The notes under the pieces were generated by a model that worked only from the letters and a program-made list of their open reading frames with translations, did not search any database and was not told where the DNA came from. Position numbers and translations under genes: made by a program. From the NCBI GenBank assembly GCA_038232935.1, contig JBBSMX010000008.1, positions 1 through 56,185 of the forward strand: a DNA stretch of 56,185 nucleotides, given 5' to 3'. This document shows, in pieces, positions 18,074-28,202 of the stretch (its first letter is position 1; each line of letters starts with the position of its first letter). Origin of the DNA: JBBSMX01 sp038232935 (GTDB lineage Bacteria; Bacteroidota; Rhodothermia; Rhodothermales; JANQRZ01).

Positions 18074-20592
18074 CAGAATGAGGTCCGCACGCCTACGAGG
18101 AGGGTGCGCGGGAGGCCGGGGCGGAGGCCGGCCGGTCGGCGCGCGACGACATACACCTCGTCGGTGAGGTTGCGGACGCTGCCGAACACGGCCGTCCGCT
18201 CGTCCACTTTCACCTCGCCTGCGAGGTCGAGGACGAACCGGGCGTCGGTGTGCGAGACCGTCTCGATGGGGGCCGCGCCCGCCTCCGTCCGCATCGCGCC
18301 GACGTAGTTGCCGCGCAGATCGAGACGGGTGCGGCCCCACTCGCCGCCGAGGCTGGCCGCGAGTTGGTGGTGCGCAACGTACGGCAGTTCGTCGCCCGCC
18401 TCTACGTCGCCCCACCCTTCGAACTCGCTGGCGAACGAGGTCTGGAAGGCGGCGTCGGTGTACGTGTATGCGAGGCGGAGCGGGAGCGCGAACGCCGGGC
18501 CGAGGTCGGCGAGACCCAGCGCGGGCGCGAGGTCCGCACTCGCGGCGACTTCGAGCCCGCCGACGTGGACGCTGCCGCCGTTGAACAGGTCGGTCGTGCC
18601 GCCGCCGCCCGCCGCCGCGAGGTCGGCCCCGAGCAGGTTCGCGTAGTCGTTGTAGAAGCCGGCGACCTGGGCGCTCAGGAACGCGCTCTCGAACCGCGCC
18701 CCGGCCTCGACATTCACGCTCTCCTCGGGCCGCACGCCCTCCGTCGAATTCGGCGGCGCGAAGCCACGGTGGATGCCGGCAAACGCGTTCAGCGCGGGTG
18801 TGACCTGATAGCCGACGCCCACGCCGGGAATCCACACGTCGACGGTGTTCGAGCGCGTCTCCGGCGCGGTCGTCCGGTCGGGGTCGCTCTTGCCCCAATC
18901 CTCGCGGCTCAGCGTGATGTGCTCGAACCGGAGGCCCGGCGTGAGCGTCAGCTTGCCGAGTTCGACCTCGGCCTGCGCGAACGTCGCTACGGCCTCGCCC
19001 GTCTCGATACGGTTGCTGTCGGTGCCGGGCGTGCCCGCAACCGTCCGGTTCATGATCCCGTCCTGCATCGCGTACTCGTCCACCCACTGGAAGCGGTCCA
19101 TCTCGTCCCGGTGCACTCGCAGCCCGACCTCCAGCTCCGTCGCCGCCGGGCCGAAATCGAACCGAAGCCCGGCGATCGACTGGACGCCTTCGGAGATGTA
19201 ATCGCGGTTGTTGTTTTTGACGTAGAGCACGCCATCCGCGAGGCGGCCTTCATCGGCGAACGCACCCTGCACAAGGGCGAGCTCATCGGCGAAGCCTTCC
19301 GGGCTGTCGAGGATGGACGCGATCCCGACCTTCACATCGGTGGGTCCATCGCTGCCCTCGTCGTCGGCGAGGCCGTCGCGGACGGCGTCGAGCTTGTACC
19401 AGTTGCGGCCGAACGTATTGCGGTAGGCCGTCGTCGTCACGTCGAGGCGAGGCGAGAAAACGGCGACGTGGCGGAGCTGGACCTGCGTGTGCTCCGCGTT
19501 CATCTGGTCCTCCTGGCTGCCCGCGTAGCGGAGGAACGGCGTCGCGGCAAAGTCGGCGGTGGTGAGGCCGAGGTACGTCTCGTTCGAGACCTCGTCGGTT
19601 CGGCTGAGCTTGAGCGTGAGCGCCTGATAGACCGCCGCGTCCGGGTTCGTGTTGAGCCGGAGCTTGGCGAGGTAGTCCTGCTTGTCGAAGCCAGTGTCGG
19701 CGTCCTCGAACGGGAAGAGGGTCTTGAACCCCTGCACGTTCGCCACGTGCGTCTCGACGACGAAGCCGACATTCCGGTACGCATTGCCGACCCACGCGTG
19801 GACGTTCCGCGCCCGGTTCTCGCCGACGAAGCCCTCGGCGTAGCCGCTGAACTCCGTTGGGATCGGCGTCGAGATCAGGTTGAGCGCACCACCCGTAGTG
19901 TAGGGGCCGTACTTGATCTGGCTAGCGCCCTTGCGCACCTCGACCCCGCTCATCCGCCCGACCGTCGGGAAGTAGTACGCCGACGAGGCGGCGTACGGCG
20001 CGGGGGCGATGAGCACGCCGTCCTCCATCAGGGTGATCTTCGATGAACGCTCGGAGCCCGAGCCCCGCAGGCCGATGTTCGGGCGGAGACCGTAGCCGTC
20101 CTCTTCCTGGATGTTGACGCCGGGGATCTCGCGTAGCACGCGGTGGATGTCGGTGTCGGCGAAGCGCTGGAGCTGCTCGGGGCCGATGTAGTGCGCCGAG
20201 CCAGGGATGTCGCGGATGCCGCCCGGCCCGCCCGTGAGCGACTCCCGCGCCGTCACTACGACTTCGCCGATGTCGATGGAAGCCCCGGCGAGCGCGAGGT
20301 CGGCCGTGACCGTCTGCTCGGCCCGAACGAACACGACGACCTCGGAGGTCTTGAACCCGAGCGACGACGCGACGAGGGTGTAGCGGCCGGCCGGGATCGC
20401 GGTAAGGGCGTAGGTCCCATCCTGATCCGTCGCCGTGCCGAGGGTGGTGCCTTCGAGCGCCACGTTGACGCCGGGCAGCAGCGCGCCCGTCTCAGCGTCG
20501 GTCACGGTGCCGCGGACCGCTCCGGTCTGCGCGGTAGCGGCGAGCGGAACGAGAAAAGCGAAGAGCAGAAGCGTAGTACGGGAAAGTGACAT
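18073..20592 (-). CDS. TonB-dependent receptor with CarboxypepD_reg domain
   Basis: Outer-membrane active transporter of 839 residues. It has a signal peptide (MSLSRTTLLLFAFLVPLAATAQ), a CarboxypepD_reg-like beta-sandwich (about 25-105), a plug domain (about 115-235; DIHRVLREIPGVNIQEEDG, IGLRGSGSERSSKITLMEDG), and a 22-strand barrel that ends in aromatic Phe. The spacing and the motif GVEVRKGASQIKYGP resemble FecA-like siderophore or iron-citrate receptors. The substrate cannot be read from the sequence. It is a single gene; the upstream gap to the divergent GNAT gene contains an AT-rich stretch and three tandem CGGGTAG units. Confidence 0.92.
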   Translation of the reverse strand: MSLSRTTLLLFAFLVPLAATAQTGAVRGTVTDAETGALLPGVNVALEGTTLGTATDQDGTYALTAIPAGRYTLVASSLGFKTSEVVVFVRAEQTVTADLALAGASIDIGEVVVTARESLTGGPGGIRDIPGSAHYIGPEQLQRFADTDIHRVLREIPGVNIQEEDGYGLRPNIGLRGSGSERSSKITLMEDGVLIAPAPYAASSAYYFPTVGRMSGVEVRKGASQIKYGPYTTGGALNLISTPIPTEFSGYAEGFVGENRARNVHAWVGNAYRNVGFVVETHVANVQGFKTLFPFEDADTGFDKQDYLAKLRLNTNPDAAVYQALTLKLSRTDEVSNETYLGLTTADFAATPFLRYAGSQEDQMNAEHTQVQLRHVAVFSPRLDVTTTAYRNTFGRNWYKLDAVRDGLADDEGSDGPTDVKVGIASILDSPEGFADELALVQGAFADEGRLADGVLYVKNNNRDYISEGVQSIAGLRFDFGPAATELEVGLRVHRDEMDRFQWVDEYAMQDGIMNRTVAGTPGTDSNRIETGEAVATFAQAEVELGKLTLTPGLRFEHITLSREDWGKSDPDRTTAPETRSNTVDVWIPGVGVGYQVTPALNAFAGIHRGFAPPNSTEGVRPEESVNVEAGARFESAFLSAQVAGFYNDYANLLGADLAAAGGGGTTDLFNGGSVHVGGLEVAASADLAPALGLADLGPAFALPLRLAYTYTDAAFQTSFASEFEGWGDVEAGDELPYVAHHQLAASLGGEWGRTRLDLRGNYVGAMRTEAGAAPIETVSHTDARFVLDLAGEVKVDERTAVFGSVRNLTDEVYVVARRPAGLRPGLPRTLLVGVRTSF

Positions 20593-20647
20593 CGGAGCGT
20601 GAGCGGCGGTTGAGGAAAGAGAAGTGGACCGCGTCCCGACCTCGAAT

Positions 20648-20668
20648 CGGGTAGCGGGTAGCGGGTAG
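20648..20668. repeat. Tandem heptamer repeat
   Basis: Three perfect tandem copies of CGGGTAG in the gap between the divergent TonB-receptor and GNAT genes. Confidence 0.7.
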
Positions 20669-20799
20669 CTCGGAATATAGGAGTCTATCTGGATTGGGTC
20701 TAAATAAAAATTGTGTTCGATTGCACCTCTATCGCCGCGCTACTTTCTTTCCTCTCCGCGTAGTAGCCCCACCCGCCACATTACCGAGATTCCAATCCG

Positions 20800-21255
20800 A
20801 TGGAGTGCAAGCGCGTCGAAACGGAGGCCGAGTGGCAGGCAGCGCGGCGCATCCGGCAGCGGGTGTTCGTCGAGGAGCAGGCGTGCCCGCCCGAAGAGGA
20901 GTGGGACGTCTGGGACCGGCCGGAGGCACGCGGGCGGACGTGCTACCACCTGCTCGGATTGGTCGAGGGTGAGCCCGTTGCCGTCGCGCGGTGGCGGCCC
21001 GTCGAGCACGACGGCGAGCGAGCGGCAAAACTGGAACGATTCGCCGTGCTGCCGGCGTGGCGAGGGCGCGGTCTTGGACGGCAGATCGTGGAAGCAACGA
21101 TGGCGGACGCTGAGGCGGCGGGCTTCACCACGCTCGTGCTCCACGCGCAGGCCCACCTCGAAGCGCTCTACGGCTCGTACGGCTTCGAGCCGGAGGGCGC
21201 GCTGTTTGAGGAGGCCGGCCTCCCCCACATCGCCATGCGTCGAAAAGAGGGATGA
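20800..21255 (+). CDS. GNAT family N-acetyltransferase
   Basis: A 151-residue acyl-CoA-dependent acyltransferase. The acetyl-CoA pyrophosphate loop is LERFAVLPAWRGRGLGRQI (residues about 70-90), with motif B at HAQAHLEALYGSYGF, whose YGF is typical of the ElaA/YjcF-like subgroup. The N-terminal RRIRQRVFVEEQACPPEEEWD is also the mark of that subgroup. The substrate is unknown. It is divergent from the TonB receptor and precedes tRNA-Glu on the same strand by 61 bases. Confidence 0.88.
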   Translation: MECKRVETEAEWQAARRIRQRVFVEEQACPPEEEWDVWDRPEARGRTCYHLLGLVEGEPVAVARWRPVEHDGERAAKLERFAVLPAWRGRGLGRQIVEATMADAEAAGFTTLVLHAQAHLEALYGSYGFEPEGALFEEAGLPHIAMRRKEG

Positions 21256-21316
21256 AAAACCCATGCATCAGGCTGGAATGGACGATTCCGCGTTATCTTC
21301 GGTGCCCGACCCAAAC

Positions 21317-21392
21317 GCCGCGTTCGTCTAGGGGTCTAGGACGCCGCCCTCTCACGGCGGTAACACGGGTTCAAATCCCGTACGCGGTACCA
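21317..21392 (+). tRNA. tRNA-Glu (CTC)
   Basis: A 76-base cloverleaf. The acceptor stem pairs 21317-21323 with 21382-21388 (first pair G-U), the anticodon stem is CCGCC/GGCGG with loop CTCTCAC (anticodon CTC), and the T arm is ACGGG-TTCAAAT-CCCGT. The CCA end is encoded. Confidence 0.95.
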
Positions 21393-21396
21393 CGCG

Positions 21397-21434
21397 AAGC
21401 GCCGGCTCTGATGCTCTCAGGGCCGGCGCTTTTC
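21397..21434. terminator. Bidirectional terminator after tRNA-Glu
   Basis: A 10-base stem AAGCGCCGGC (21397-21406) pairs with GCCGGCGCTT (21422-21431), followed by T residues on the plus strand. It ends the tRNA transcript; on the minus strand the stop codon and last codons of the hydrolase gene lie within the hairpin. Confidence 0.75.
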
Positions 21435-22361
21435 TGTCGCGGCGAGCCGCTCGCGGAGGAACGCGGCGGCGCGGTCGAGCGAGGCGTTGGCAGCCGGAAG
21501 CCAAGGCGTCCAGAGCTGCCACATGTGGAACGCGCCGGGCTCGACGTGGAGCGATACGTTGGCCTCAGCCTCCCGACCGCGCCGCGCGAGAATACGAGCG
21601 TCACCGAGCAACACTTCGCGGTCGCCGGCCTCCACGTGCGTCGGCGGCAGCAACCCGAGGTCGTCGAGCACGGGCGAAACCTCGGGGTCGTCGTCCGGCA
21701 GATCGCCGAAGGCTAGCTGAGCCAGCTTACGGTCGTCCTCGTCCGCATTCATCGGATCGCGCGGGGTATTGGCCTCCCGCGTGTCGCTCAGCCCCGAGCG
21801 GTCGGTGTTCGGGGAGAAGAGGACGAGCGCGGCGGCGGGATGTCCCTCCCGCGCGAGGGCGAGGGCAACCGTGAGAGCGAGGTGTCCCCCCGCGCTATCC
21901 CCGACGAGCGCGACGGGCCGCCGCGCCTCCTGCACTTCGCGGGCGACGGCGAGGCCGTCTTCGAGCTGCGCCGGCCACCTATGCTCCGGCGCGAGCCGGT
22001 AGCGGGGAAGGAAGACCGGCTCACCCATCCGGGCCGCCAGCGCCGCCGCCGCTCGCGCGTGCGTCTCGGGCGAGCCGAACACGTAGCCGCCGCCGTGGAA
22101 CCACACGAGGCGAGGAGCGACGGTCGGGCCTGCACCGTGTCCGGGTGGGCGTACGATCAACCCGTCGATGCCGCCCATCGCTTCGGCTTTCCCGACCGGC
22201 GGAGGGGCCCCCGCCGCGTCTCCCAGCAGCAGCCGCGCGAACGCCTCGCGCATCGACTCTGGCGTCTCGCCCAGGTTTATGGCCTCGATCCGAGCCGCCA
22301 CGTCGTCGAAGGTGATGCGCCCGGCGAAGGGCTCGTCGTACAGATCGCGGAGCTCGGTCAT
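21417..22361 (-). CDS. Alpha/beta hydrolase (HSL-type esterase)
   Basis: Carboxylesterase/lipase-like enzyme of the hormone-sensitive-lipase family, 314 residues. It has the oxyanion-hole motif WFHGGGYVFGS, the nucleophile elbow GDSAGGHLAL, a probable acid in VEAGDREVLLGD and the catalytic His in GAFHMWQLW. The N-terminal cap region (MTELRDLYDEPFAGRITFDD) resembles other Bacteroidota esterases. I chose the ATG at 22361 because it lies 19 bases after the upstream SDR stop and begins the recognisable sequence; the frame is open further but out of family. It forms an operon with the SDR gene. Confidence 0.88.
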   Translation of the reverse strand: MTELRDLYDEPFAGRITFDDVAARIEAINLGETPESMREAFARLLLGDAAGAPPPVGKAEAMGGIDGLIVRPPGHGAGPTVAPRLVWFHGGGYVFGSPETHARAAAALAARMGEPVFLPRYRLAPEHRWPAQLEDGLAVAREVQEARRPVALVGDSAGGHLALTVALALAREGHPAAALVLFSPNTDRSGLSDTREANTPRDPMNADEDDRKLAQLAFGDLPDDDPEVSPVLDDLGLLPPTHVEAGDREVLLGDARILARRGREAEANVSLHVEPGAFHMWQLWTPWLPAANASLDRAAAFLRERLAATEKRRP

Positions 22362-22380
22362 GAGAAGATCGCCGCCGAGG

Positions 22381-23181
22381 TCATACGTTGATGGTGAGGA
22401 CCGAGCCTCCGTCCACGCGGTAGTTCGAGCCGACCACGAAGCTCGCGCGCTCCGAGCACAGGAAGGCGATGACGGCGGCGACCTCCTCCGGTCGGCCGCG
22501 CCGCTTGAGGACAAGGTGGGGCCGCTCCTCGTCGAGAAACGACTCGACCGCCTCGTCGAAGCTGACGCCCTTTTCGTCAGCCCGCTTCTCCATCATCCCG
22601 TCCGTCATGTCGGTGGCGATGAAGGCGGGGGCGACGGCGTTGACGAGCACGCCCTGCGGGGCATACAACTGCCCCATCCCTTTCGTCAGCGTGAGGAGGG
22701 CGGCCTTCGCGGCGTTGTAGACCATCTCGTCCGGGTACGGCTGCGCCACGTTCTCCGATGTCACGAAGACGACGCGCCCCCAGCCCCGCTCCAGCATCGG
22801 AGGGATGAGCGCTTTGGACATGCGGACGCCCGACATGAAGTCGGTCTGCCACGCGTGCTCCCAGTCCTCTTCGGTGATGTCGCGGAGCGGATCGCCCTTC
22901 GCGCCGGTGACGCCGGCGGCGTGGACGAGGATGTCGAGGTCCCAGTCGGTCGCGTCGCGGATTTTGTCGGCCCCCGCCTGACTCGTGAGGTCGGCGACGA
23001 CGGAGCGGATGCGGTCGCCCTCCCCGCCGAGTTCGTCGACGGCTTGCTTCAGCTCGTCCTTGTCGATGTCCGTGAGGAGGAGGTTCGCACCGTCGTCGAG
23101 GAGGATGCGGGCCGTTTCGAGCCCGATGACGCCGGCCGCGCCGGTGATGACGGCCGTGCGGCCTTCTATTTTGAGGTCCAT
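22381..23181 (-). CDS. SDR-family oxidoreductase
   Basis: Short-chain dehydrogenase/reductase of 266 residues. Motifs: TGAAGVIG (about 13-20) for the dinucleotide, LLTDID at the end of strand 2 (acidic, so NAD(H) is likely), HAAGVTG in place of the usual NNAG, a catalytic Ser in VTSENVAQ, YNAAKAAL for YxxxK, and an FVVGSNYRVDGGSVL C-terminal end. The start at 23181 fits the family. It is upstream of the esterase gene and may act on a related substrate, unknown. Confidence 0.86.
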   Translation of the reverse strand: MDLKIEGRTAVITGAAGVIGLETARILLDDGANLLLTDIDKDELKQAVDELGGEGDRIRSVVADLTSQAGADKIRDATDWDLDILVHAAGVTGAKGDPLRDITEEDWEHAWQTDFMSGVRMSKALIPPMLERGWGRVVFVTSENVAQPYPDEMVYNAAKAALLTLTKGMGQLYAPQGVLVNAVAPAFIATDMTDGMMEKRADEKGVSFDEAVESFLDEERPHLVLKRRGRPEEVAAVIAFLCSERASFVVGSNYRVDGGSVLTINV

Positions 23182-23361
23182 GAGAGGTTGAAGATGAGAG
23201 AAGGGCAGAGAGGAGCGATGCCGCTTCGGGGGTCGATCAAATCCCCTACGAGGTCGGCGACGCGGTCGATATACGGCACCGTCAGCGCCGAGGGTCCGCA
23301 ATAAGCGGAGGACGATGGACTAACCTGTTCGAGCATCCGCACCTCCCGTCGCGCACGTAAA

Positions 23362-23392
23362 GCGCCGACCCTGAAAAGATCAGAGCCGGCGC
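23362..23392 (-). terminator. Hairpin terminator after the second TonB-type barrel gene
   Basis: A 13-base stem, GCGCCGACCCTGA against TCAGAGCCGGCGC with two mismatches, followed on the minus strand by CTTTACG. It lies 32 bases after the stop at 23424. The rest of 23182-23423 shows nothing coding. Confidence 0.55.
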
Positions 23393-23423
23393 AGTTTAGC
23401 CAAGACGGGAGCGCGAGAACGAG

Positions 23424-26009
23424 CTAGATCTCGCCGTTGTCGAAGTCGCCGCCTTCGCCTTCTTGCCGCTCGCGGCGCTGCTGCTTGGGCTGCCGGCCGA
23501 AGTTGTACTGGAACGTCACGCCGACCTGCTGAGCGCCCCAGTCCCGCTCGAACTCCTGATAGAGCGTCGGCCGGTCAATCGTGTAGTTGAAGCCAGCGAG
23601 GCCGAACGGATCGCGAAGCCGGACGGTGAGGCTGGCGCGGTCGCCGAGCAGCTCTTTGCGCGCGGCGAAGTCGATGAAGGTGAACGCGCCGCGGTGGCCC
23701 TGCGCCGTCTCCATCGGCGCGCGGTAGCGGACGTTCGCCTGCAGGTCGAGCCCGCCGATCCCGAGCCGCTCGCCAAGGGCGTAGCTCGCATTCAGCCGCC
23801 CGCCCCAGCCGAACGAGTCGTTCGACAGGTCGCCCGCCGACGTCACCCCGTCGCTGACGAACCGGAATCCCTCGACGCTGACATAGCCGCGGAGTCCGGC
23901 GAGTGCGCCGCGCCCGGTGACCGAGTTGATCATCTCAACGCCGTAGGACGTGTTCGTCGCGATGTTCTCGACCGTTCGGACGGTGACGACGCCCGGGCCG
24001 CACAGCTCACCCGCCACGCCGGTCGGGTTGTCGGCGCAGATCGCGCTGATCCGGTCGATGGCGTCGGTGGTGTAGCGGTAGTAGGGCGTGAGCGTGAGCG
24101 AGCCCCACGGCGTGTAGCGGACGAGCCCGAGCTCGAACGCGTTCACGTACTCCGGCGCGAGCGAGGGATTCCCGACGCGCGGGTTGCTCGGATCGTCGAG
24201 GCTGGGGAACGGGTTGAGGTACCACGTGCGCGGCCGGTTGATGCGGCGGCTGTAGCTGGCCTTGAACACGGTCGCGTCGCCGAGCTTGTAGCTGAGGAAG
24301 GCGCTCGGAAAGAGACTGGTGTAGTCGTTGTCGTAATCCTGTCCCGTGGTGAGGAGCGAGAACGTCGTCGTCGCCGTCTCGGCGCGGAGGCCGACCTGCA
24401 CGCCGAGCGGCCCGAACTCGCGGGCGAGCTGGAGGTAGCCCGCGTGGATCTGCTGCTCGTAGTCGAACGTGTTGTTGATGAGCGTGTCGGGCTCGAACGC
24501 GCCCGTCTCCTCAATCCGCGTCTGGCCGAAACGCGACTCGTTCTGGGTTTCGAGCTCGCCTTTGTAGCCGGCCTCGAACCGGAAGGCCCCGAGCGGGCGG
24601 ACGTAGTTCGCTTCGAGCGAGGCCTCGTTCCGATCGCGAGAAGTCTGCGAGAGCTGGTACTCGCGGATGTCACCGTCGGCGGGGTCGAAGGTGCCGATGA
24701 CCTGCTGGTCGTACGTCTCGTCGTCGTCGTTGCCGGAAAGGTTGTAACGCGCTTCGAGGTTCAGCGTGTGCGCCGTCTCGTCTGCGGAGTTGCCGCCGCT
24801 GCCGAAGTCGTGACGGGCACCGAGACGGAAGTCCGCGTTCTGCCGGTTGCCGTTCTCCTCCACGATCCGCTCGTACGCGAGCATCGGATCCTCCGCCGCG
24901 TCGAGTTGGAGGAAGCTGTTGATTTCGAGCTCCGTCTCGTCCCGCAGCCCGAACTGCGTGGACGCGGTCAGGCTGGTGCGGTTGGAGAGCGCGTAGTCGA
25001 CGTTGAGGTTGAGGTTATGCGAGGTCTGGTCCTTGTCCTGGTCCTCGTTCTGGTCGAGGTAGGTGAGCGGCGAGTCGAAGCGGTTGATGGCGAAGCTGCT
25101 GCCGCCGCCGCCGCGCTGCTCCTGGCGAAAGCCGTACGAGCCGGTGAGATTCCACGGCCCCTTCCCGTACGTCAGCGTCCCCGTGCCGTCGTAGCCACCG
25201 CGCGTGTCCCCGCTCACAGCGACGGTGCCGCCGATCCTGCGGTCCACGTTCTCCTTCAACACGATGTTGATGATGCCGCCCATCCCCTCGGGCTCGTACC
25301 GCGCCGACGGGTTCGGGATCACCTCGACGCGGTCGATGGAGCCGGCGGGCAGGCTCTGGAGGTACGCCGCGATGAACTCCGACGAGACCGGCGCGGGCTT
25401 CCCGTTGACGAGCACGGCGACGTTCCCGCTCCCGCGCAGGCTGATGTTACCGTCCACGTCCACGTCCACCGACGGAATCGTTTCGAGCACGTTCGTCGCG
25501 TTTCCCCCCGCCGCGACGGGATCGTCGGCGGTGTTGTAGACGGTCCGGTCGATCTGGACCTGGACCTGCTCGCGCCGGGCCTGCACCTCGACGCCTTCGA
25601 GTTGCTCCACATCGGCCGAGAGCGCGACCGTGCCGAGATCGACCGTGAGGGACTGAGGACTGATCTGGACATCCTCGATCCGCTCCGACGTGTAACCGAC
25701 GAAGCTGACGACAATGTAGAACTGGCCGGACGGAACGCCTTCAATGCGGAACGCACCGCGGTCGTCGGTGATGGAGCCGGTGGTGAGCGTAGTGTCGCGG
25801 CCGGAGTCGGCCCGAGGGATGCGCCAGACGGCGACGGACGCGGTCGGAATCGGCACCTCTGTCGAGGCGTCAACGACGGTGCCGCTGATGGTGCCCGTCG
25901 GCATGTTGGCAGGGCGCTGGCTCTGTCCTCCCTGGCCGCGGTTCTGAGCGTCGGCCGGGGCCGCGAGGAGACAGGTAGTAGTGAGGAGGAGAAGGAAAAG
26001 GCGAGACAT
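23424..26009 (-). CDS. TonB-dependent outer membrane beta-barrel protein (OMP_b-brl_3 type)
   Basis: An 861-residue outer-membrane barrel. A signal peptide (MSRLFLLLLTTTCLLAAPADAQ) is followed by a CarboxypepD_reg domain (about 35-130), a plug (about 140-250; VLVNGKPAPVSSEFIAAYLQ, RVEVIPNPSARYEPEGMGGI, which is the hallmark of this family) and a barrel. The C-terminus ends in a hydrophilic Gln/Arg/Glu-rich tail rather than an aromatic residue. I chose the ATG at 26009 because the signal peptide starts there. The substrate is unknown; proteins of this type often export or import peptides or siderophores. No partner lipoprotein lies next to it. Confidence 0.9.
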   Translation of the reverse strand: MSRLFLLLLTTTCLLAAPADAQNRGQGGQSQRPANMPTGTISGTVVDASTEVPIPTASVAVWRIPRADSGRDTTLTTGSITDDRGAFRIEGVPSGQFYIVVSFVGYTSERIEDVQISPQSLTVDLGTVALSADVEQLEGVEVQARREQVQVQIDRTVYNTADDPVAAGGNATNVLETIPSVDVDVDGNISLRGSGNVAVLVNGKPAPVSSEFIAAYLQSLPAGSIDRVEVIPNPSARYEPEGMGGIINIVLKENVDRRIGGTVAVSGDTRGGYDGTGTLTYGKGPWNLTGSYGFRQEQRGGGGSSFAINRFDSPLTYLDQNEDQDKDQTSHNLNLNVDYALSNRTSLTASTQFGLRDETELEINSFLQLDAAEDPMLAYERIVEENGNRQNADFRLGARHDFGSGGNSADETAHTLNLEARYNLSGNDDDETYDQQVIGTFDPADGDIREYQLSQTSRDRNEASLEANYVRPLGAFRFEAGYKGELETQNESRFGQTRIEETGAFEPDTLINNTFDYEQQIHAGYLQLAREFGPLGVQVGLRAETATTTFSLLTTGQDYDNDYTSLFPSAFLSYKLGDATVFKASYSRRINRPRTWYLNPFPSLDDPSNPRVGNPSLAPEYVNAFELGLVRYTPWGSLTLTPYYRYTTDAIDRISAICADNPTGVAGELCGPGVVTVRTVENIATNTSYGVEMINSVTGRGALAGLRGYVSVEGFRFVSDGVTSAGDLSNDSFGWGGRLNASYALGERLGIGGLDLQANVRYRAPMETAQGHRGAFTFIDFAARKELLGDRASLTVRLRDPFGLAGFNYTIDRPTLYQEFERDWGAQQVGVTFQYNFGRQPKQQRRERQEGEGGDFDNGEI

Positions 26010-26117
26010 AGGAGGGGTAGAACGAGGAGGTGGAGGCCTTAACGGCACATGTCTCGCGAGGTGCCTTCCCGGTCAAATCTTAATCCAGGAGGCACTTCGC
26101 AGACTTGGCTGCGGTGG

Positions 26118-26804
26118 CTAGCGCCGGGCACCGCCACGGTGCATCCGGCCGCGCATCATGTGGGCGGCGAGCGCCTGGTGGACTTTGGCGATCTCCTGCT
26201 GCGGCGGCGTCAGGATCGAAGCCAGCTCGGCCGGGAGCTCGCCCGGTTCGGGGCGCTCGGCGCGAGGTTGCTGCTGATCCTTCCCCTCAGCGCGGCGGGC
26301 TTCCCACCCTGCCTTTCGCTCGGCGTGGAGCGCTTCGAGCTGCTGGACCTGCGCGTCCGTCAGGTTGAGGGCGGCCTGCATGTCCGCCTTCATCGCTTCG
26401 TGCGCTTTCTCGCGCTGCTCGGTGCGGGCTTCGGCGTCCGGGCGTTCGCCCTTCGGGCGCTCGCGCTTAGCACGGCCGGCATCACCGGAACGCTTGAGGC
26501 TGTCGCGACGGGCGCCGCGCATCTTCTCACCTTGCGCCGGGCGTTCCGGGCGGGTGAACAGCTTCTGCTTCTGCGCGTCGGTGAGCGTCGGGGCGAGGGC
26601 GGCGGAGACCTTCCAGAGGTCTCCGCGCTCGGCCTCGTCGCCGACGGCCTGCTCGACGAGCGCGACCTGCGCATCGGTTAGGTCGAGGGCCTGCTTCAGC
26701 CGATCGGTGCGGTCCTGCGCGGAGACGGTGATGGGGAGGAGGGTAAAGACGGCAAGGGCGAGGAGCAGCCAGCGCCGCGTGCGAGATTTCAAAAAGGGAT
26801 TCAT
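26118..26804 (-). CDS. Spy/CpxP-like periplasmic LTxxQ-motif protein
   Basis: A 228-residue secreted protein: signal peptide (WLLLALAVFTLLPITVSAQ), then four LTxxQ-like units (LTDAQVALVEQ, LTDAQKQKLF, LTDAQVQQLEAL and LTPPQQEIAKVHQAL) in Lys/Arg/Glu-rich helical stretches. This is the pattern of the Spy/CpxP fold, which chaperones or senses misfolded periplasmic proteins. It is longer than E. coli Spy (161), largely because of a charged linker at residues 95-145. It is divergent from the LytS/LytTR pair across 219 bases and could be their target, which is a guess. Confidence 0.78.
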   Translation of the reverse strand: MNPFLKSRTRRWLLLALAVFTLLPITVSAQDRTDRLKQALDLTDAQVALVEQAVGDEAERGDLWKVSAALAPTLTDAQKQKLFTRPERPAQGEKMRGARRDSLKRSGDAGRAKRERPKGERPDAEARTEQREKAHEAMKADMQAALNLTDAQVQQLEALHAERKAGWEARRAEGKDQQQPRAERPEPGELPAELASILTPPQQEIAKVHQALAAHMMRGRMHRGGARR

Positions 26805-27023
26805 CGGTTCGAGTGTTGGTGAGACAGCGTGTTCGTGAGATTGGAAGCGGCTGCCGCATCCGGTCGAGGCCGGCTTCGGGGGGATATTCGTGCGATCTGG
26901 ACCCGCAGATCCGGCGCATGACACGAACCGCACCGAGCCGTCACGAACCGCACCACGGGCGCGACGAAGCTGTCAAACGAATCGCGGAAACCCGGTACTT
27001 TGTGGGCGTCCATCCTCCGACCG

Positions 27024-28194
<1,171 letters not shown>

Positions 28195-28202
<8 letters not shown>

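Noticed and set aside
20670..20720. Fur or DtxR box upstream of the TonB receptor
   Set aside because: The AT-rich stretch has TTTAGAC-like halves but no proper inverted repeat, so no operator is called.
23463..26042. Plus-strand open frame of 859 codons opposite the TonB-type barrel
   Set aside because: Low-complexity antisense translation with no domain; the minus strand is clearly coding.
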